Of a stretch of DNA of 7,097 nt, positions 6,019 through 7,097 are shown piece after piece. The notes beneath the pieces are model-generated. The model ran no database searches. It was given only the letters and a program-made list of their open reading frames with translations, and had not been told where the DNA came from. The position numbers were made by a program, and so were the translations under genes. Origin of the DNA: Salinivirga sp964413185 (lineage in GTDB: Bacteria; Bacteroidota; Bacteroidia; Bacteroidales; Salinivirgaceae); assembly GCA_964413185.1 (NCBI GenBank), contig CAYPSX010000207.1, positions 1 through 7,097 of the forward strand, given 5' to 3'. Each line of letters starts with the position of its first letter. Within the stretch, counting starts at the first letter, position 1.

Positions 6019-6188
6019 TTCACATCCTCTTCGGTTTTGCGCAAATGCTCCTTGCATTTCTTAATTAAAACAGAAACCCGTTTCACCTTACCGCTCAGCT
6101 CATCAATTTCCAGATCACCTTTTTCTATCTGCTCAATAATTTCTTCAATTTCCCGGGTCGATTCGCTATACGAAAATTTTTTGGCCAT
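5985..6188 (-). CDS. xseB: Exodeoxyribonuclease VII small subunit
   Basis: XseB is the non-catalytic small subunit of exonuclease VII. Several copies bind the large subunit XseA to form an enzyme that degrades single-stranded DNA to short oligonucleotides. The protein is 67 residues, within the usual 60-85. The pattern STREIEEIIEQIEKGDLEID matches the family signature (x-E-x-L-E-x-I-V-x-x-L-E-x-G-x-L-x-L-E-E), followed by a second helix with VLIKKCKEHLRKTEEDVNQM that corresponds to the usual C-x-x-x-L-x-x-A-E region, and an acidic end DEFEDDL. The start is ATG at 6188-6186, 13 bases from a TATATTTG box. xseA usually precedes xseB in the same direction. Here the upstream side is about 600 bases of apparent non-coding DNA, so xseB stands alone. 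Its 3' end overlaps the convergent kinase-like gene by 34 bases. Confidence 0.92.
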   Translation of the reverse strand: MAKKFSYSESTREIEEIIEQIEKGDLEIDELSGKVKRVSVLIKKCKEHLRKTEEDVNQMLDEFEDDL

Positions 6189-6200
6189 GTCTTTTTATTT

Positions 6201-6208
6201 CAAATATA
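6201..6208 (-). promoter_or_regulatory. Possible -7 box (TATATTTG) for xseB
   Basis: Read on the minus strand this is TATATTTG, an exact TAnnTTTG match 12 bases before the xseB ATG, implying a very short leader. No clear -33 TTG is found 19-21 bases further upstream, so it is only a partial match. If real, it indicates that xseB is transcribed from its own promoter, in keeping with the absence of an adjacent xseA. Confidence 0.4.
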
Positions 6209-6793
6209 ATGGTTTGTAATCAAAATACAGGTAAAAATGCCCTTTTTCACACGTGTTAATTTTCATATATTTATTAGGTAAAAACTGAACCCCGAAAGCT
6301 AAATCTCTTTGATGCTGCCAGTGAGTGTGTTGTGTTGTGATTGTGGTTTATTGGTTTTAAAAATCTGCTGATTTATCTTCAAAATGAGTGTATAAACATT
6401 CTAAATTAGGTTAAGAATATGTTATTTATAATAAATAAGTTGAATTAGTTGTAAATTGTACTTAAATTTCTAAGAAATAGCAAGTTATGGATGAGTTTGA
6501 GTGTGTTGATTCAGTCTTTGTTGATGCTGATTATCCGTGTAAATAAGATCATTGTTTTCTTAGCAAATTATATTCAATGCATGTCCAACATGTATAGAAT
6601 AGGCTTTTTAACTGCATGGTTAACAGATGAATAAAAAAGAAGCAGTTGGTAATTATTACAAATGTAGCTGATTAAAACAAGCAGACATAGTAGCAATAGA
6701 AACGATCGTATTTTATGTAGAAAAAAACAAATAAATAATAATATTCGTCCGGCAGCTATAAAAGCTACCGGAAGTAATTAAAAACTAGCGCTC
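6209..6793. other. AT-rich intergenic region without a convincing gene
   Basis: These 585 bases between xseB and the secreted-protein gene contain no long open frame on either strand. Visible structure is slight. A C-free, GT-rich stretch lies at 6321-6358. The 11-mer TGAGTGTGTTG occurs at 6322-6332 and again at 6498-6508. Short inverted repeats are CATGT-cca-ACATG (6580-6592) and TTAAC-tgcatg-GTTAA (6608-6623). A stronger hairpin near the 3' end is listed separately. No two-box Bacteroidetes promoter was found for the downstream gene. The length suggests a regulatory or long-leader region, or the remains of a lost gene. Confidence 0.6.
6748..6772 (+). promoter_or_regulatory. Hairpin 21 bases before the secreted-protein start codon
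   Basis: TCCGG-C-AGCT, loop ATAAA, AGCT-A-CCGGA forms a stem of nine pairs interrupted by a single C-A mismatch. It is the only GC-rich structure in an otherwise AT-rich leader. No T-run follows, so it does not look like a rho-independent terminator. It may stabilise the mRNA 5' region or affect translation of the gene at 6794; which of these applies is not shown by the sequence. Confidence 0.45.
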
Positions 6794-7097
6794 ATGAAAA
6801 AAAATTTAACAAATTACAGCAAAAAAGTCTTTCTGATCATTTTTATTTTAGCAATTAATTTTCACTTAATTGGACAAAACGTTATTGTCTCAGATCAGGA
6901 AAGTGTAAGTGCCGATCCTTCCGCCATGCTCGATGTTTATTCAACAAACAAGGGTTTGTTGGTACCAAGGCTTACGCAAACAGAAATGGGAAATATATCC
7001 GACCCCGCTGCCGGATTGCTCGTTTATAATACAACGAGCGATAATTTCTTTTTCTACACGGGGACAGAATGGCTCGCCGTGGGCGTAACCGAATATT
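6794..7097 (+). CDS. Secreted surface protein, N-terminal part only (runs off the window)
   Basis: The ATG at 6794 opens a frame of 101 codons that reaches the window end without a stop. Residues 1-28 form a signal peptide: basic start MKKNLTNYSKK, hydrophobic VFLIIFILAINFHLI, probable cleavage before Q (LIG|QNVIV). Residues 36-98 carry a module frequent at the start of Bacteroidetes exported proteins: ADPSAMLDVYSTNKGLLVPR, then LTQTEM, DPAAGLLVYNTTSDNFFFY and TGTEWLAVG. In other proteins this module precedes variable fibre-like, repeat or peptidase-S74-type C-terminal regions, so a role at the cell surface is likely, but the functional part lies outside the window. It is preceded by about 600 bases without a gene and a hairpin. 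It is not in an operon with any upstream gene here, since its only neighbour, xseB, is on the opposite strand. Confidence 0.85.
   Translation, partial: MKKNLTNYSKKVFLIIFILAINFHLIGQNVIVSDQESVSADPSAMLDVYSTNKGLLVPRLTQTEMGNISDPAAGLLVYNTTSDNFFFYTGTEWLAVGVTEY

Noticed and set aside
6487..6546. Small open frame of 19 codons (MDEFECVDSVFVDADYPCK).
   Set aside because: No ribosome-binding or promoter signal, no hydrophobic or repeat character, and a frame of this length is common by chance.
6748..6772. Hairpin as a transcription terminator or an invertible-promoter site.
   Set aside because: No T-run follows it, and no matching inverted copy or recombinase gene is present in the window.

Overview
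The window looks like chromosomal DNA from a Bacteroidetes (Bacteroidota) bacterium. The evidence is AT-rich spacers, weak Shine-Dalgarno sequences, TAnnTTTG-type -7 promoter boxes (TATTTTTG, TATATTTG, TACCTTTG), an S16 protein with a long charged C-terminal tail as is usual in this phylum, a periplasmic-TPR sensor with a membrane anchor, and a secreted protein with the 'LDV.ST.KG.L.PR.T' N-terminal module common in Bacteroidetes surface proteins. The species cannot be fixed from the sequence.

Layout. Bases 1-62 hold the 5' end of a minus-strand gene. Diverging from it, rpsP (155-808) and rimM (814-1329) form a tight two-gene translation unit: ribosomal protein S16 and a 30S maturation factor. 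After an 84-base spacer comes the largest gene (1414-4395). It encodes a sensor-like protein with signal sequence, seven TPRs, coiled coil, one membrane helix, and then regions that align with histidine-kinase DHp, HATPase, receiver and Hpt domains. In each of these the catalytic or phospho-accepting residue I expect is replaced. Close to its start codon lies a 102-base, exactly in-frame palindromic element (1452-1553). A convergent minus-strand gene (4417-5061) encodes an AlbA_2/Schlafen-like protein with a C-terminal winged-helix-like region. Diverging from it is a BadF/N-acetylglucosamine-kinase-type ASKHA ATPase (5221-6018), whose 3' end overlaps by 34 bases the convergent gene for the exonuclease VII small subunit, xseB (5985-6188). 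About 600 bases without a convincing gene follow, and the window ends in the 5' part of a secreted surface-protein gene (6794 onward).

Apart from rpsP-rimM the genes are single transcription units in alternating orientation and do not form one pathway. The two points most worth a second look are the sensor that appears dead at every phosphotransfer module, and the palindromic element that seems to sit inside that same gene's N-terminal coding sequence. I did not see a defence island, CRISPR array, transposase or RNA gene.
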